Assembly (NCBI GenBank): GCA_030835125.1 | Contig: JAUQWM010000063.1 | Span: 205,869-269,868 of the forward strand | Source: Gemmatimonadaceae bacterium | Lineage (GTDB): Bacteria > Gemmatimonadota > Gemmatimonadetes > Gemmatimonadales > Gemmatimonadaceae | DNA length: 64,000 nt | Direction: 5' to 3' | Shown here: positions 17,470-25,746 of the stretch, in pieces | Layout: every line of letters begins with the position of its first letter | Position numbering within the stretch: position 1 is the first letter of the stretch | Program-made: the position numbers and the translations under genes | The notes under the pieces: generated by a model | The model's database searches: none | What the model saw: only the letters and a program-made list of their open reading frames with translations | Told to the model about the DNA's origin: nothing

Positions 17470-17946
17470 ATGTCTCATTTCGACGAGTCCGGTCGCGCCC
17501 GCATGGTGGACATCTCGGCCAAGCCGGTCACTGAACGGCTGGCCCGTGCGCAGGGGGTGATCCGGATGCGTCCCGAGACCCTGGCTGCCATCCGCGAGGG
17601 AGTGACGCGGAAGGGAGACGTGATCTCGGTGGCCCGGGTCGCCGGCATCCTGGCCGCCAAGAGAACGGCCGAGCTCATCCCGCTCTGTCACCCGATCCCG
17701 CTGACCGACATCGACCTAACGATTGAGGCCGATGAATCACTTCCGGGCTTGCGCGTAACGGGCTCGGCCAAAACGGCAGCCCAGACTGGCGTCGAAATGG
17801 AGGCTGTCGTCGCCGTGTCTGTGACCTTGATCACAATCTTCGACATGGTGAAGGGGTTGGATCGGGACCTCGTGATCGGCGAGATTTCGATCGTTGAGAA
17901 GCAGGGTGGAAAGAGCGGCCACTGGGTTCGTGGCCAAACGGGCTGA
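17470..17946 (+). CDS. moaC: Cyclic pyranopterin monophosphate synthase MoaC
   Basis: A 158-residue protein of normal MoaC length. It converts the MoaA product to cyclic pyranopterin monophosphate in molybdenum cofactor synthesis. Visible family motifs are MVDISAKP near 12-19, the KRTAELIPLCHPIPL active-site segment at 64-78, GVEMEA at 107-112 and DMVKG at 125-129 with the conserved Asp and Lys. No other moa gene is in the window. The ATG at 17470 follows holB closely. Confidence 0.95.
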   Translation: MSHFDESGRARMVDISAKPVTERLARAQGVIRMRPETLAAIREGVTRKGDVISVARVAGILAAKRTAELIPLCHPIPLTDIDLTIEADESLPGLRVTGSAKTAAQTGVEMEAVVAVSVTLITIFDMVKGLDRDLVIGEISIVEKQGGKSGHWVRGQTG

Positions 17947-18024
17947 TCGCCCGCACCCGGCGCGACGATCACCGAGCCTGGCCCGGGGTATCGGCCTGGA
18001 CTCGACGCCAATAGAGGGGGCCCC

Positions 18025-18699
18025 ATGAAGGACCTTCGAGGTACCTACGTGCATTATGGCGACGTCCTGCGGCGTCGCCGTCGGGTGCGTGCAGGCATCA
18101 TGCTGGCGGGCCTGGTGGTGGCAGCGGTCCTTGGCACGCGGACCTGGGAACCCACCGTGGCCGCCGCCGCGGGCTCCACGACCGCCGTGACCGTCGGTGA
18201 GCGCCTGGGACTGGGCCTGTCTGCGCCAGCCGGCCTGGAGAGCGCCCAGCTCGAACGCTGGCATGCGATTCACAATTACTCCCGTCGTCACCGGATCACG
18301 AGCGACCTTTCGGCCGCCATCTATGACGCGGCGGTCGCCGAGGGCATCGATCCCGCCCTGGCCTTTCCGCTGGTCCGTCTCGAGAGCCGGTTCAACGAGA
18401 AGGCACTCAGTCCGGTTGGCGCGGTCGGGCTCACGCAGCTCATGGTGAATACGGCGCGAGGCTACATCCCGGGCGTCACGCGCGAGGACCTGTATGACCG
18501 CGACCTGAACCTGACCATCGGGTTCCGGCACCTTCGCGGCCTCATCAAGACGTACGGCAGCGTGCAGCTCGCGCTGCTGGTCTACAATCGCGGGGGCGAA
18601 GCTGTTGCCCTCGACCGTGAACTGGGCCTCGATCCGTCGAATGGCTATGACCGGATCGTCCTGAAAGGCTATCGCGGGAAGGGCGTATTGAACGACTGA
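18025..18699 (+). CDS. Membrane-anchored SLT-type lytic transglycosylase
   Basis: A 224-residue protein. A basic N-terminus and a hydrophobic segment (about 23-38) make a signal anchor. The SLT domain follows, with the catalytic Glu120 in VRLESRFNEKALSP and the motif VGAVGLTQLM at 131-140, then the NLTIGFRHL and VYNRGG elements. It cleaves peptidoglycan glycan strands, forming 1,6-anhydro-muropeptides. A good Shine-Dalgarno sequence (AGAGGGGG) lies just before the ATG. It converges on another lytic transglycosylase (MltD type), with a shared hairpin between them. Confidence 0.85.
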   Translation: MKDLRGTYVHYGDVLRRRRRVRAGIMLAGLVVAAVLGTRTWEPTVAAAAGSTTAVTVGERLGLGLSAPAGLESAQLERWHAIHNYSRRHRITSDLSAAIYDAAVAEGIDPALAFPLVRLESRFNEKALSPVGAVGLTQLMVNTARGYIPGVTREDLYDRDLNLTIGFRHLRGLIKTYGSVQLALLVYNRGGEAVALDRELGLDPSNGYDRIVLKGYRGKGVLND

Positions 18700-18724
18700 C
18701 GCGACCCGGAATCGCGTCGGACGT

Positions 18725-18755
18725 GCGGCCGGATCCTCTCAAGGGGTCCGGCCGC
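18725..18755. terminator. Bidirectional hairpin between convergent transglycosylase genes
   Basis: A 12-bp G+C-rich stem (18725-18736 with 18744-18755, one G:T pair) and a 7-nt loop lie between the two convergent genes. No T-run is present, so its strength as an intrinsic terminator is uncertain. Confidence 0.6.
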
Positions 18756-18835
18756 AATCCATTTCAGGAGGCCCAGCGCGTGGGATCGGTGATCCTGCTC
18801 AGCGCCGCCGCGATATGGGCCGAGGGCTCGCTGCC

Positions 18836-20281
18836 CTACCGCACCCGGATCGATTGCCCAGGATAGATCACGTTCTTCCTGAGCTTGTTCAGCGACATCA
18901 GGCGGGCCACCGAGACACCGTTCCGCTTTGCGATGTGGGAAAGGGTCTCGCCCTTCCGCACCACGTGGACCCCGTTCACCGCCGACCCGTAGCGCTCCAG
19001 CGACGGGTCCGCGACCGCAAAGGCGCCGCTGATCGCGAGCTTCGTCGGCACGTTGATCGATGTGCCCGCGGCGATCTTCGTTCCCCGCAGGCGGGGGTTG
19101 TACCACCGGAGTTGGCTCGACGTGATCCCGTATCCCTTGGCCATCGTCGCCAGCGTCGTGGCCTTCTTCACCTTCACGGTCCTCCAGGCCGACCTGACCG
19201 AATCGGGAATGGCGAGGAAATCGGACGCGAACGTTTCCGTCGCGTAGCCCAGCGGGACCCGGACCCACGTCTCGCCCTCGGGTGGCGTGGCACCACGCAG
19301 CAGGTGCGGATTGTGCTCGCGCAGCGAGTCCAGCGGGACGCCGGTGGCGATGGTGAGCGAGGCGATCGCGGTCGCCGGGGGCACGAGGAGCGAGTCGTAG
19401 GCGTACGGCGCCACCGAGTCGAAGGTGAGCCCGTACTTCCATGGCTCCTTGCCGATGGCGGCCGCGGCAATCAGTTGCGGCACGTAGTTCATCGTCTCGC
19501 TGCGCAACGCCCTGGTCTCGGCCAGTGCGAAGAACTGGTCCTCGCCCTCGCTGTCGGCAACGTCATCCGCGTAGCGGGTGAGTCCGCGGGAAACACGGGC
19601 TGGCCCGCCGTTGTAGGCGGCGGCAGCCAGGTAGTAGGACCCGAACTGGTCGTGGAGCGAGGACAGGAACTTCGCGGCGGCCTTCGTCGAGCGCATCGGA
19701 TCACGTCGCTCGTCGACCCACCAGTCGACCTTGAGCCCGACGCCGCGGGCGGTCGCGGTCATGAACTGCCACATGCCCACCGCCGCCGCGCGTGAGTACG
19801 CGTGGGGGTCGTACCCGCTCTCGACCAGGCCCAGGTAGTACATGTCCTCGGGAATGCCCGCTTCGCGGAACACGCGCCGCACCATCGGCTCGTACTTCAT
19901 GCCTCGCTGCATCCACGACTGGATCCGGTCGCGTGCCACGCCCGTGAACCGGCGGACGTAGAAGTCGACGCGGTCGTGGGACAGGTAGGAACGAACCTCG
20001 ATGTCCCACGACGCGTCGGCGGGAGGCGCGGGCGGTGTTTCGGGGACGTCGATCGTGGCCGCGGATTCCTCGACGGCGAGGCCGGTAGGCGGAGCCTCCA
20101 CCGATTCCTTGAGCGTGACGGCCGAGTCCCGTGCGTCGTTGCCCAACTGCTCCATCGCCGCCGGTATGGTCAACACGACCGAATCCGGAACCGCGGTGGG
20201 TGCCGTCGTCACCTGCGGACCCGGCAGGCAGGCAGCGGTGCAAAGAACCGCGAACAGCGAGAGGGCGTGGCGACCGGGCAT
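18836..20281 (-). CDS. mltD: Membrane-bound lytic murein transglycosylase D with LysM repeats
   Basis: A 481-residue lipoprotein. The lipobox LCTAAC places the modified Cys at residue 18. A Pro/Ala-rich linker (about 60-95) leads to the SLT-D domain with catalytic Glu154 in YYLGLVESGYDPHA, then AAAVGMWQFMTATARG and the AAAAYNGG motif. Two LysM peptidoglycan-binding repeats close the protein (about 365-410 and 437-481). It trims glycan strands in the outer-membrane/periplasm compartment. ATG 20281 was chosen because it gives the lipobox at the right distance; the open frame extends further with basic residues. Confidence 0.92.
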   Translation of the reverse strand: MPGRHALSLFAVLCTAACLPGPQVTTAPTAVPDSVVLTIPAAMEQLGNDARDSAVTLKESVEAPPTGLAVEESAATIDVPETPPAPPADASWDIEVRSYLSHDRVDFYVRRFTGVARDRIQSWMQRGMKYEPMVRRVFREAGIPEDMYYLGLVESGYDPHAYSRAAAVGMWQFMTATARGVGLKVDWWVDERRDPMRSTKAAAKFLSSLHDQFGSYYLAAAAYNGGPARVSRGLTRYADDVADSEGEDQFFALAETRALRSETMNYVPQLIAAAAIGKEPWKYGLTFDSVAPYAYDSLLVPPATAIASLTIATGVPLDSLREHNPHLLRGATPPEGETWVRVPLGYATETFASDFLAIPDSVRSAWRTVKVKKATTLATMAKGYGITSSQLRWYNPRLRGTKIAAGTSINVPTKLAISGAFAVADPSLERYGSAVNGVHVVRKGETLSHIAKRNGVSVARLMSLNKLRKNVIYPGQSIRVR

Positions 20282-20411
20282 GGCGTCGTGGGCTGAAGGC
20301 TGCAGGTGATCGGGCGACGTTCCGGTCCGGCCTATCTTACGCCTCGCACATCCCCCCGCCACCCATGCCCCGTTTGATGGATCCGGGCGCCCAGGGGTTT
20401 ACCGCGGGGAC

Positions 20412-20879
20412 CTAATCGTCCTGCGGGGTCCCGAGCAGGCGGTTCGTGGCCTGCAGCGTGGCCAGGACGACACTGCGCAGCGCGTCTCCCTCGGCCAGCC
20501 TGCACCCGACGAGTTGCGTCGGCTTCCCGTCGCGGCGCGACATGACGCTCACCAGCACCACGTTGGCGTCGAACGCCCGCACGGATTTCACGCCCACCAG
20601 CTCGAAGACCTCGGAGTGCTGGGTGAACTCCGCCAGCGCCTTGAGGGTGGCCTCGACGGCGAGCCGCAGGTCAGCCCAGGAACTCGAAACGCCCTCGGCG
20701 CGGCCGACGTACTTCCGGCCTTCCTTCCACTCGAGGGTGACGGTGGCGCCGCCAAGCCCCGACGGGTACTTCCGGAAATCGAACGCCGCGAATCGCAGCC
20801 GATCGGCGTGCGAAAGGGGAAACTCCACCGGTCCGGCTGAATCCTGGGACTGTGGCACGGTGGTGGGCGTGAAGGTCAT
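20412..20879 (-). CDS. Conserved hypothetical protein (small alpha/beta domain)
   Basis: I do not recognise this gene. The 155-residue product has no signal peptide or membrane segment. An N-terminal disordered Pro/Thr/Gln stretch is followed by a pattern of strand (TVTLEWKEG), short loop, helix (DLRLAVEATLKALAEF), strand (FELVGVKSVRAFDANVVLVSVMS) and a final helix (GDALRSVVLATLQATNRLL). This would suit a small ligand-binding or dimerisation domain of ferredoxin-like or dsRBD-like topology, which is inference only. ATG 20879 is preferred to TTG 20933. It is divergent from the beta-lactamase-fold gene. Confidence 0.55.
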   Translation of the reverse strand: MTFTPTTVPQSQDSAGPVEFPLSHADRLRFAAFDFRKYPSGLGGATVTLEWKEGRKYVGRAEGVSSSWADLRLAVEATLKALAEFTQHSEVFELVGVKSVRAFDANVVLVSVMSRRDGKPTQLVGCRLAEGDALRSVVLATLQATNRLLGTPQDD

Positions 20880-20980
20880 TTGACGCTGGTTCTGGAAGTC
20901 CTGTTGCCATACGACCGACGACGTTCGAGGCAACGTCCCCGGGGATTGCCGACCTGGCGCGAGCGGCGTAAATCGCGCGC

Positions 20981-21874
20981 ATGGTGATCCGCGTCCTGTT
21001 TCTCATGGCACTCATCGCGCAGTCCGCGGCCGGGCAGGACCCGGCTGCCCTCCTCCGGGACCGGGTCGTGGCCCGCATCGACGCGGTCCCCGGCGCCACG
21101 GTCGGGGTCGTCTTCCGGGAAGTCGGCGGGGGAGCCGCCATCTTCGTGAACCCGGACTCGGTCTTTCATGCGGCCAGCACCATGAAGGTACCGGTGATGA
21201 TCGAGTACTTCCGGGGCGTGGATGCGCGGCGGATCCGGCGAGACCAGGACCTGCTGCTCGACACCGTGTTCACCTCGATCGTCGACGGGTCGCCCTATGC
21301 GCTGAGCGCCAGCGTGGACTCCGACAGCACCGTGTTCGCGCGGGTCGGCCAGCGGGTGCCCCTGCGCTGGCTGGTGGACCGGATGATCGTGCGCTCGAGC
21401 AACCTGGCGACCAACACCCTGATCGCGCTGCTGGACGCGCGGAAGGTGGACGCCACCGCAGCGTCGTTAGGCACGCGGTCGATGAAGGTGCTCCGCGGGG
21501 TGGAGGACGGCAAGGCCTTCCAGGCGGGGCTGAACAACCAGGCCTCGCCGCGCGACCTCGCGACGCTGCTCGAGGCCATCGAGGCCGGCAAGGCGGCGTC
21601 GCGGGAGAGCTGCCGCGAGATGATCGGCATCCTGGCATCGCAGGAGTTCAACACCGAGATCCCGGCCGGCCTTCCGGGCGGAGTGCGCGTCGCCCACAAG
21701 ACCGGGTGGATCACGGGCGTCCTGCACGACGCGGCGCTGGTCTACCCCGAGCGGCGGAAGCCGTACGTGCTGGTCGTGATGACGAAGGGGATCCCGGACC
21801 GCGCGGTGGCGCGCCAGCTCATCGCGGACATCTCACGGCTGGTCTGGGAGGCTATCCCTGCCTTCCCCCGTTGA
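20981..21874 (+). CDS. Class A beta-lactamase-fold serine hydrolase
   Basis: A 297-residue secreted protein with a signal peptide of about 18 residues. Family motifs are all present: Ser66-x-x-Lys69 (STMK), the second motif as SSN (139-141, where SDN is usual) and KTG at 240-242. Glu175 lies at about the spacing of the class A omega-loop Glu166, but the usual ExxxN pattern is not clear. It may hydrolyse beta-lactams or act on peptidoglycan peptides; the sequence alone does not show antibiotic resistance. One TTA codon sits in CGTTAGGC at 21465-21472. A hairpin follows the stop. Confidence 0.85.
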   Translation: MVIRVLFLMALIAQSAAGQDPAALLRDRVVARIDAVPGATVGVVFREVGGGAAIFVNPDSVFHAASTMKVPVMIEYFRGVDARRIRRDQDLLLDTVFTSIVDGSPYALSASVDSDSTVFARVGQRVPLRWLVDRMIVRSSNLATNTLIALLDARKVDATAASLGTRSMKVLRGVEDGKAFQAGLNNQASPRDLATLLEAIEAGKAASRESCREMIGILASQEFNTEIPAGLPGGVRVAHKTGWITGVLHDAALVYPERRKPYVLVVMTKGIPDRAVARQLIADISRLVWEAIPAFPR

Positions 21875-21928
21875 ACCCCCTTCAGCCAGGGACTATCCCC
21901 TGGACTGCAGAGACGAGAAAAGACAGGG

Positions 21929-21958
21929 ATTCCTGTTCATGAGTCCCTGAACAGGAAT
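21929..21958. terminator. Hairpin between the convergent beta-lactamase-fold and dinB genes
   Basis: An 11-bp perfect inverted repeat (21929-21939 and 21948-21958) has an 8-nt loop. It lies in the 137-bp convergent gap. Its lower G+C and lack of a T-run leave a protein-binding operator as an alternative. Confidence 0.55.
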
Positions 21959-22011
21959 GCGCAAAGAAGGCGGAAATGGGCTCACCGGACGCCGGGCCGC
22001 ACCGCCGGCGG

Positions 22012-22554
22012 CTAGCCGCCGACGGATTGCCGGATCCGCTCGAGCTGGTTCAGGTGCAGGATGTCGTGGCCGGCGTAGAGCCTGCACTGGTGGCCCAGCG
22101 TCTCCTCGCCACGCTCGACGTGGATCCCGACCCGCCGCAGGTCCTCGGGCGAGGCCCGGTCGATGAGACGCAAGTTCGCGCGCCGGAGGACCGTGAACAT
22201 CTCGACCGAGTCCGCCGGCTCGATGTCGGCGTAGCCGAGCCGCCGAGCCCACGCATCCTGGTCGTAGCCGGTGAGCGAAGGACGGTCCTGGGCGAGGATC
22301 AGCCGCAGGCGCCACCCCCACACGAGGTCCGAATCGGCGAGGTGGGCGAGCACCTGTCCCATCGACCACTTGCCCGGCGCCTCGGGGCGAAGGAGCACGT
22401 CGCGTGGGATGGATGCAAGCGTTCGCGCCAGCGAGTCGGGCGTGGCACGGAGCACGGTGACAGGATCCTGGTCGCCGAGGAGGTCGAGGATGGCGGCGAT
22501 GTAGGCGCGAGCGTGCTCAGCCGCGGCACCGGCAGGATTGGTGAAGACGGACAT
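22012..22554 (-). CDS. DinB-family (four-helix, metal-binding) protein
   Basis: A 180-residue soluble protein. DinB/YfiT-fold signatures are seen: WSMGQVLAHLADSDLVWGWR near 75-94 with the first metal His, and GHQCRLYAGHDILHLNQLERIR at the C-terminus with two more His. Members act as metal-dependent thiol transferases (bacillithiol, mycothiol or glutathione dependent) or as unknown damage-associated enzymes. The substrate is unknown here. ATG 22554 is preceded by heptads of type GCAGATT; the frame remains open upstream without family features. Confidence 0.82.
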   Translation of the reverse strand: MSVFTNPAGAAAEHARAYIAAILDLLGDQDPVTVLRATPDSLARTLASIPRDVLLRPEAPGKWSMGQVLAHLADSDLVWGWRLRLILAQDRPSLTGYDQDAWARRLGYADIEPADSVEMFTVLRRANLRLIDRASPEDLRRVGIHVERGEETLGHQCRLYAGHDILHLNQLERIRQSVGG

Positions 22555-22560
22555 GGGATC

Positions 22561-22595
22561 GCAGATTGCAGATTGCAGATTGCAGAGTGCAGAGC
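22561..22595. repeat. Heptad array of five GCAGATT/GCAGAGT units
   Basis: Five units lie 7 bp upstream of the dinB start codon. A reverse-complement array of the same type lies at 23968-24009, so the plug-like gene between them is flanked by inverted heptads. The remainder of the 22596-22773 gap shows no clear gene. Confidence 0.9.
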
Positions 22596-22773
22596 CGATG
22601 GGGCGCTCCTGATGGTTGATAACGATGGGCGAGGGGGGATTTGAACTCCAGACCTCCGTCTCCGTTTTCCGGGGGCATTGAGTGCACAGGAGGTCCCGGA
22701 GTGGGGCGGCGGGTTCGGTTGTCGGTGGCAAGCGGGCAGTGGGGCAGGAACTCGTCAGGGGGATCATGATTCA

Positions 22774-23853
22774 ATGATTCGACACGGTTTCATCCCGTTA
22801 TGCATCATCGCGGCGATGGCGGTCTCTCCGCACGCTGCGAGCGCGCAGGTCGAGTTGCGCGGCCGCGTCGTGACCGCTGACAGCCAACCGGTAGCCGGCG
22901 CCACGGTGACCCTCACTGGAGTCCGGTACACCGTCACGACGGACAGCGCCGGCGCCTTCGTGCTGGCCGGCACGCCGGGAAGCACCCTCGCGCTCCGGCT
23001 GCGCGCGACGGGATTCCGGGAGTCTTCACCCTCCGTGGTCCTCCCGCGCGGTCGTTCGCTTGTGCGTGACTTCGTGCTCGTGTCCGAGGAGGCGGGCCCC
23101 GCGGAGATGAACCCGTCGGACCAGGTCCTTCGTATCCAGGTGAAGACGGAGGAGGGAGAGCCGATCAGCTACACGAATCTCCAGGTCAACGGAGGACGAC
23201 GGCTCGTCGCCAATGACTCCGGGTGGTTTTCCGTACCCATCACGGTTTCAAGACGCACATCGCTGCTGTTCCGTCGTATCGGCTTCGAACCGGCCGAGCT
23301 GGTCCTGACCACGATGCCCGATACCGTCGTTCGCGTCCAGATGAAATCCGTGGCGCGCACGCTCGAGACACAGGTCGTAACCGTGCGATCGCCGTTCGCG
23401 CGGCTCGAGATGGGCGGTTTCTATGCGAGAATGGCCGAAGTGGAGAACGGCGCGCGGGTGGGGTGGTTTGTCACTCCCGAAGAACTCGAGGTGCGCCGGC
23501 ACCAGAACGTGACCGACGCCGTCAGGCACTTTCCCAGCATCCGCTTGTCGCCAATCGACGACGGCAAGGTGGTGGTCGTCGGTGGCCTGCCGATGACCTG
23601 GTCCGATGGGATGCCGCTGGCCCGCAAGTTCCGCATCGAGGACGCCGACGGCTGTCCGCTGACTGTCTTTCTGGATCGACAGCGCATCCAGCCAAGCATG
23701 GTGGGACTGAAGCCTGTGGACGAGGAGATCAACACCCTCGTTCAGGTCCAGTCAGTCGCGGGGATCGAGGTATACCCACGCGTGACCAGTGCGCCGCCAG
23801 GCTTTGTCGCCATGGGCGGAACGTGCGGCGTGGTCCTCATCTGGTCGAAGTAG
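22774..23853 (+). CDS. Secreted protein with two regulatory domains and a plug-like C-terminus (dispersed paralogue)
   Basis: A 359-residue protein with signal peptide (cleaved near ASAQ), two carboxypeptidase-regulatory-like domains and a plug-like half. The half contains GGFYARMAEVENGARVGWF, ADGCPLTVFLDRQRI and the terminal GTCGVVLIWSK, matching the 8269-9351 protein in order and motif. It has no beta-barrel. ATG 22774 lies at the beginning of the signal peptide; upstream codons have no signal features. The gene stands alone, flanked by inverted heptad arrays, unlike the tandem cluster at 5009-9351. The role is unknown; a partner of TonB receptors is possible. Confidence 0.75.
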   Translation: MIRHGFIPLCIIAAMAVSPHAASAQVELRGRVVTADSQPVAGATVTLTGVRYTVTTDSAGAFVLAGTPGSTLALRLRATGFRESSPSVVLPRGRSLVRDFVLVSEEAGPAEMNPSDQVLRIQVKTEEGEPISYTNLQVNGGRRLVANDSGWFSVPITVSRRTSLLFRRIGFEPAELVLTTMPDTVVRVQMKSVARTLETQVVTVRSPFARLEMGGFYARMAEVENGARVGWFVTPEELEVRRHQNVTDAVRHFPSIRLSPIDDGKVVVVGGLPMTWSDGMPLARKFRIEDADGCPLTVFLDRQRIQPSMVGLKPVDEEINTLVQVQSVAGIEVYPRVTSAPPGFVAMGGTCGVVLIWSK

Positions 23854-23864
23854 CCATAGTGCGC

Positions 23865-23916
23865 CGGGCACCCGAGCGTCCCCGTCGACGCTCGCCACTG
23901 AAAGTGCTGGTGCCCG
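23865..23916 (+). terminator. Nested hairpin after the dispersed plug-like gene
   Basis: An inner 8-bp stem (23873-23880 with 23887-23894) is enclosed by a GGGCAC/GTGCCC outer pairing. It starts 12 bp after the stop at 23853. No T-run. Confidence 0.4.
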
Positions 23917-23967
23917 CTCCAAGTCCAGGGGATGGTCGGGAGGCCTCCTGGAGTCAGACTTCAGTCC

Positions 23968-24009
23968 TTTGCACTCAGCACTCTGCAATCAGCAATCTGC
24001 ACTCTGCAA
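23968..24009. repeat. Heptad array of six TCTGCAA-type units
   Basis: Six units (TTTGCAC, TCAGCAC, TCTGCAA, TCAGCAA, TCTGCAC, TCTGCAA) end 5 bp before the 3' end of tRNA-Lys. They are the reverse-complement type of the 22561-22595 array. Confidence 0.9.
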
Positions 24010-24014
24010 TCGAG

Positions 24015-24087
<73 letters not shown>

Positions 24088-24101
24088 GCACTGCCTGACG
24101 C

Positions 24102-24938
24102 TTACTCGGGCTCGGCGAACACGTCGAAATGCGACCACTGCATCAGGTCGTCCTCGCCCAGCGGCGTCCCGCGATAGTCCGTCTCCTCGCTCTCCACCTT
24201 GTACATCCGGTAGCCGAGCGCCCGCAGGTCCTGATAATAGCCACGCCGCATCGGTTCCGGCGTGTGCTTGTACATCTCCGTCTTCAGGAAGGGGCGCCGG
24301 GACTCGAGGATCGGGCGCAAGGACGCCGCCACCTCCCTGTCGAAGCCCTCGGTGTCGATCTTGATGTACCGGATTCGTTCCACCAGGTCCGGAAACCGCT
24401 GCTCCAGCAATCGCGGCAGGTTGCGGCCTTCCACCCGCAGCGCGAAGAAGTGCGCATGCCGCCAGCGGGAGATCCCGGGATGGTGGCCACCGTTGCAGAA
24501 GCCGGGATCGGAATACTCGAACTCGAACGTCCCGTCCTCCGGGGTCGCAGCGTAATTCAGCGGGATGATATGGGTCCGGTCCTGGTTCAGCCCGGCGTTG
24601 ATCTCGAGGACCTTGTACGCGTGGACGTTGGGCTCGAACGCGAGGACGGCTCCCTTGCTCCCGACGGCCAGCGCGATCGGCACGGTCGAGTCGCCGGAGT
24701 GCGCGCCGATATCGATCGCCACGTCGCCCGGCTGGAGGAATCCCCGTAGCGCGTCGACCATGGACTGGGTAATCCTGGCCCCACCGCCTGCCCGGTATCG
24801 CCGCTCGGCGCTTGGATGCATCCACCGCGCGAAATCGATCGTGCCGTCCCGGGCCAGCTCGATCCGTCTGATCTCACTGGGATACTCGCGCAGGGCCGGG
24901 CGCATGCCCAGTCCGTACAGCAACTCCTTCAGCTTCAC
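24102..24938 (-). CDS. FkbM-family SAM-dependent methyltransferase
   Basis: A 278-residue protein. The family core is visible: GDVAIDIGAHSGDSTVPIA (SAM binding), AVLAFEPN with the acidic residue after strand 2, and RIRYIKIDTEGFDREV later. FkbM proteins O-methylate sugars, lipids or natural-product backbones; the acceptor is unknown. GTG 24938 is the likely start, since upstream residues are Pro/Gly/Arg-rich and read through the promoter of the divergent gene at 25051. It lies just upstream (in transcription) of tRNA-Lys with only 14 bp between, so both may share a transcript. Confidence 0.82.
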   Translation of the reverse strand: MKLKELLYGLGMRPALREYPSEIRRIELARDGTIDFARWMHPSAERRYRAGGGARITQSMVDALRGFLQPGDVAIDIGAHSGDSTVPIALAVGSKGAVLAFEPNVHAYKVLEINAGLNQDRTHIIPLNYAATPEDGTFEFEYSDPGFCNGGHHPGISRWRHAHFFALRVEGRNLPRLLEQRFPDLVERIRYIKIDTEGFDREVAASLRPILESRRPFLKTEMYKHTPEPMRRGYYQDLRALGYRMYKVESEETDYRGTPLGEDDLMQWSHFDVFAEPE

Positions 24939-25050
24939 AGCGAGAAGGTGTGCACGAGGCCGGAATATACACGCCCTGGCCGGGCCGTCGATCCCCCGCT
25001 CGAGTCCGCATTCGTGGCGATCACCTGACCCGCCCGTGACACTTCCCCCG

Positions 25051-25551
25051 ATGCGGACCTCCCAGGAACCGCTAGTATTCGGAGACCCGGTCCTGGGAGG
25101 CGGGATGCTGGCGAGGGAGATCATGACTCGCGATCCGCTGTGGGTACTGCCAACGGATCCGATCTGGCGGGCAGCCGAGATGATGCGCTACCACGGTATT
25201 GGTTGTACCCCGGTCATCGCCGACGAGGGATCGCGGCAGGTGGTCGGCGTCCTGACCGACAGGGACATCACCACGCGCTGCGTGGCCCGCAAGCACTCGG
25301 GCAACTGCCGCGTCTCGGACCACATGACCGCGACCCCGATCCACTCGGTGACCGCGGGCGATGACGCTGCGCGGGCGATCCAGAAGATGGAGGCGGCTCG
25401 CGTGCGCCGCGTGCCGGTCCTCACCGCCGACGGCGCGCTCATCGGGATCATCAGCCAGGGCGACCTGCTCCGCCACCTGGGCCATCGCGACCCAGTGGCC
25501 TTCGAGCGCGCCATGGAGCACGTGTACGCGGGATCGACCTTCGTGCGGTAG
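25051..25551 (+). CDS. Two-CBS-domain protein
   Basis: A 166-residue protein made of tandem CBS domains (about 20-80 and 88-145). Motifs are AREIMTRDPLWVLPTD, GCTPVIADEG with VVGVLTDRDI, then VSDHMTATPIHSVTAGD and RRVPVLTADG with LIGIISQGDLLRHL. Such stand-alone modules bind adenosine nucleotides and sense energy state, or pair with a partner enzyme. No fused catalytic domain is present. ATG 25051 is chosen because homologues start shortly before the first CBS motif. It is divergent from the FkbM gene and is followed by heptads. Confidence 0.85.
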   Translation: MRTSQEPLVFGDPVLGGGMLAREIMTRDPLWVLPTDPIWRAAEMMRYHGIGCTPVIADEGSRQVVGVLTDRDITTRCVARKHSGNCRVSDHMTATPIHSVTAGDDAARAIQKMEAARVRRVPVLTADGALIGIISQGDLLRHLGHRDPVAFERAMEHVYAGSTFVR

Positions 25552-25560
25552 GGAACGAAG

Positions 25561-25630
25561 GGCAGAGGGCAGAGGGCAGAGGGCAGAGTGCAGAGTGCAG
25601 AGTGCAAATTGCAGAGTGTAGAACGCAGAA
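25561..25630. repeat. Heptad array of ten GGCAGAG/TGCAGAG units
   Basis: Ten consecutive units keep the 7-bp phase: four GGCAGAG, three TGCAGAG and three diverged units (TGCAAAT, TGTAGAA, CGCAGAA). It lies 9 bp after the CBS gene stop. Confidence 0.92.
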
Positions 25631-25688
25631 CGATCGGCTCGCAGCAACTCACGGGTGAGAGGCCGCTTTGCGCTCAGCTCACCGCCCC

Positions 25689-25733
25689 AAACGACAAAGG
25701 GCCCGAGGCGTTTCGCCTCGGGCCCTTGTCGTT
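25689..25733 (-). terminator. Strong terminator hairpin of the OmpA-like gene
   Basis: A stem of about 20 bp, with a GGGCCCGAGGCG core, a 3-nt loop and one bulged base, lies 14 bp beyond the OmpA stop. On the minus strand it ends in a short T-rich stretch. It may also stop transcription from the left. Confidence 0.85.
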
Positions 25734-25746
25734 GGAGCTGACCTGC

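Noticed and set aside
20981..21874. Antibiotic-resistance beta-lactamase.
   Set aside because: The class A fold motifs are present, but SSN replaces SDN and the omega loop is atypical; the sequence gives no evidence of resistance, so only the fold is called.
22624..22700. A tRNA-like 3' part (T-arm style GGAGTTCAAATCC) read on the minus strand between dinB and the plug-like gene.
   Set aside because: T-stem pairs mismatch and no 5' acceptor, D arm or anticodon stem could be found, so it is not called as a tRNA or tRNA relic.
22561..24009. The plug-like gene with flanking inverted heptads as an insertion sequence.
   Set aside because: No transposase and no target-site duplication are seen; the flanking repeats are of the same type as at many other loci.
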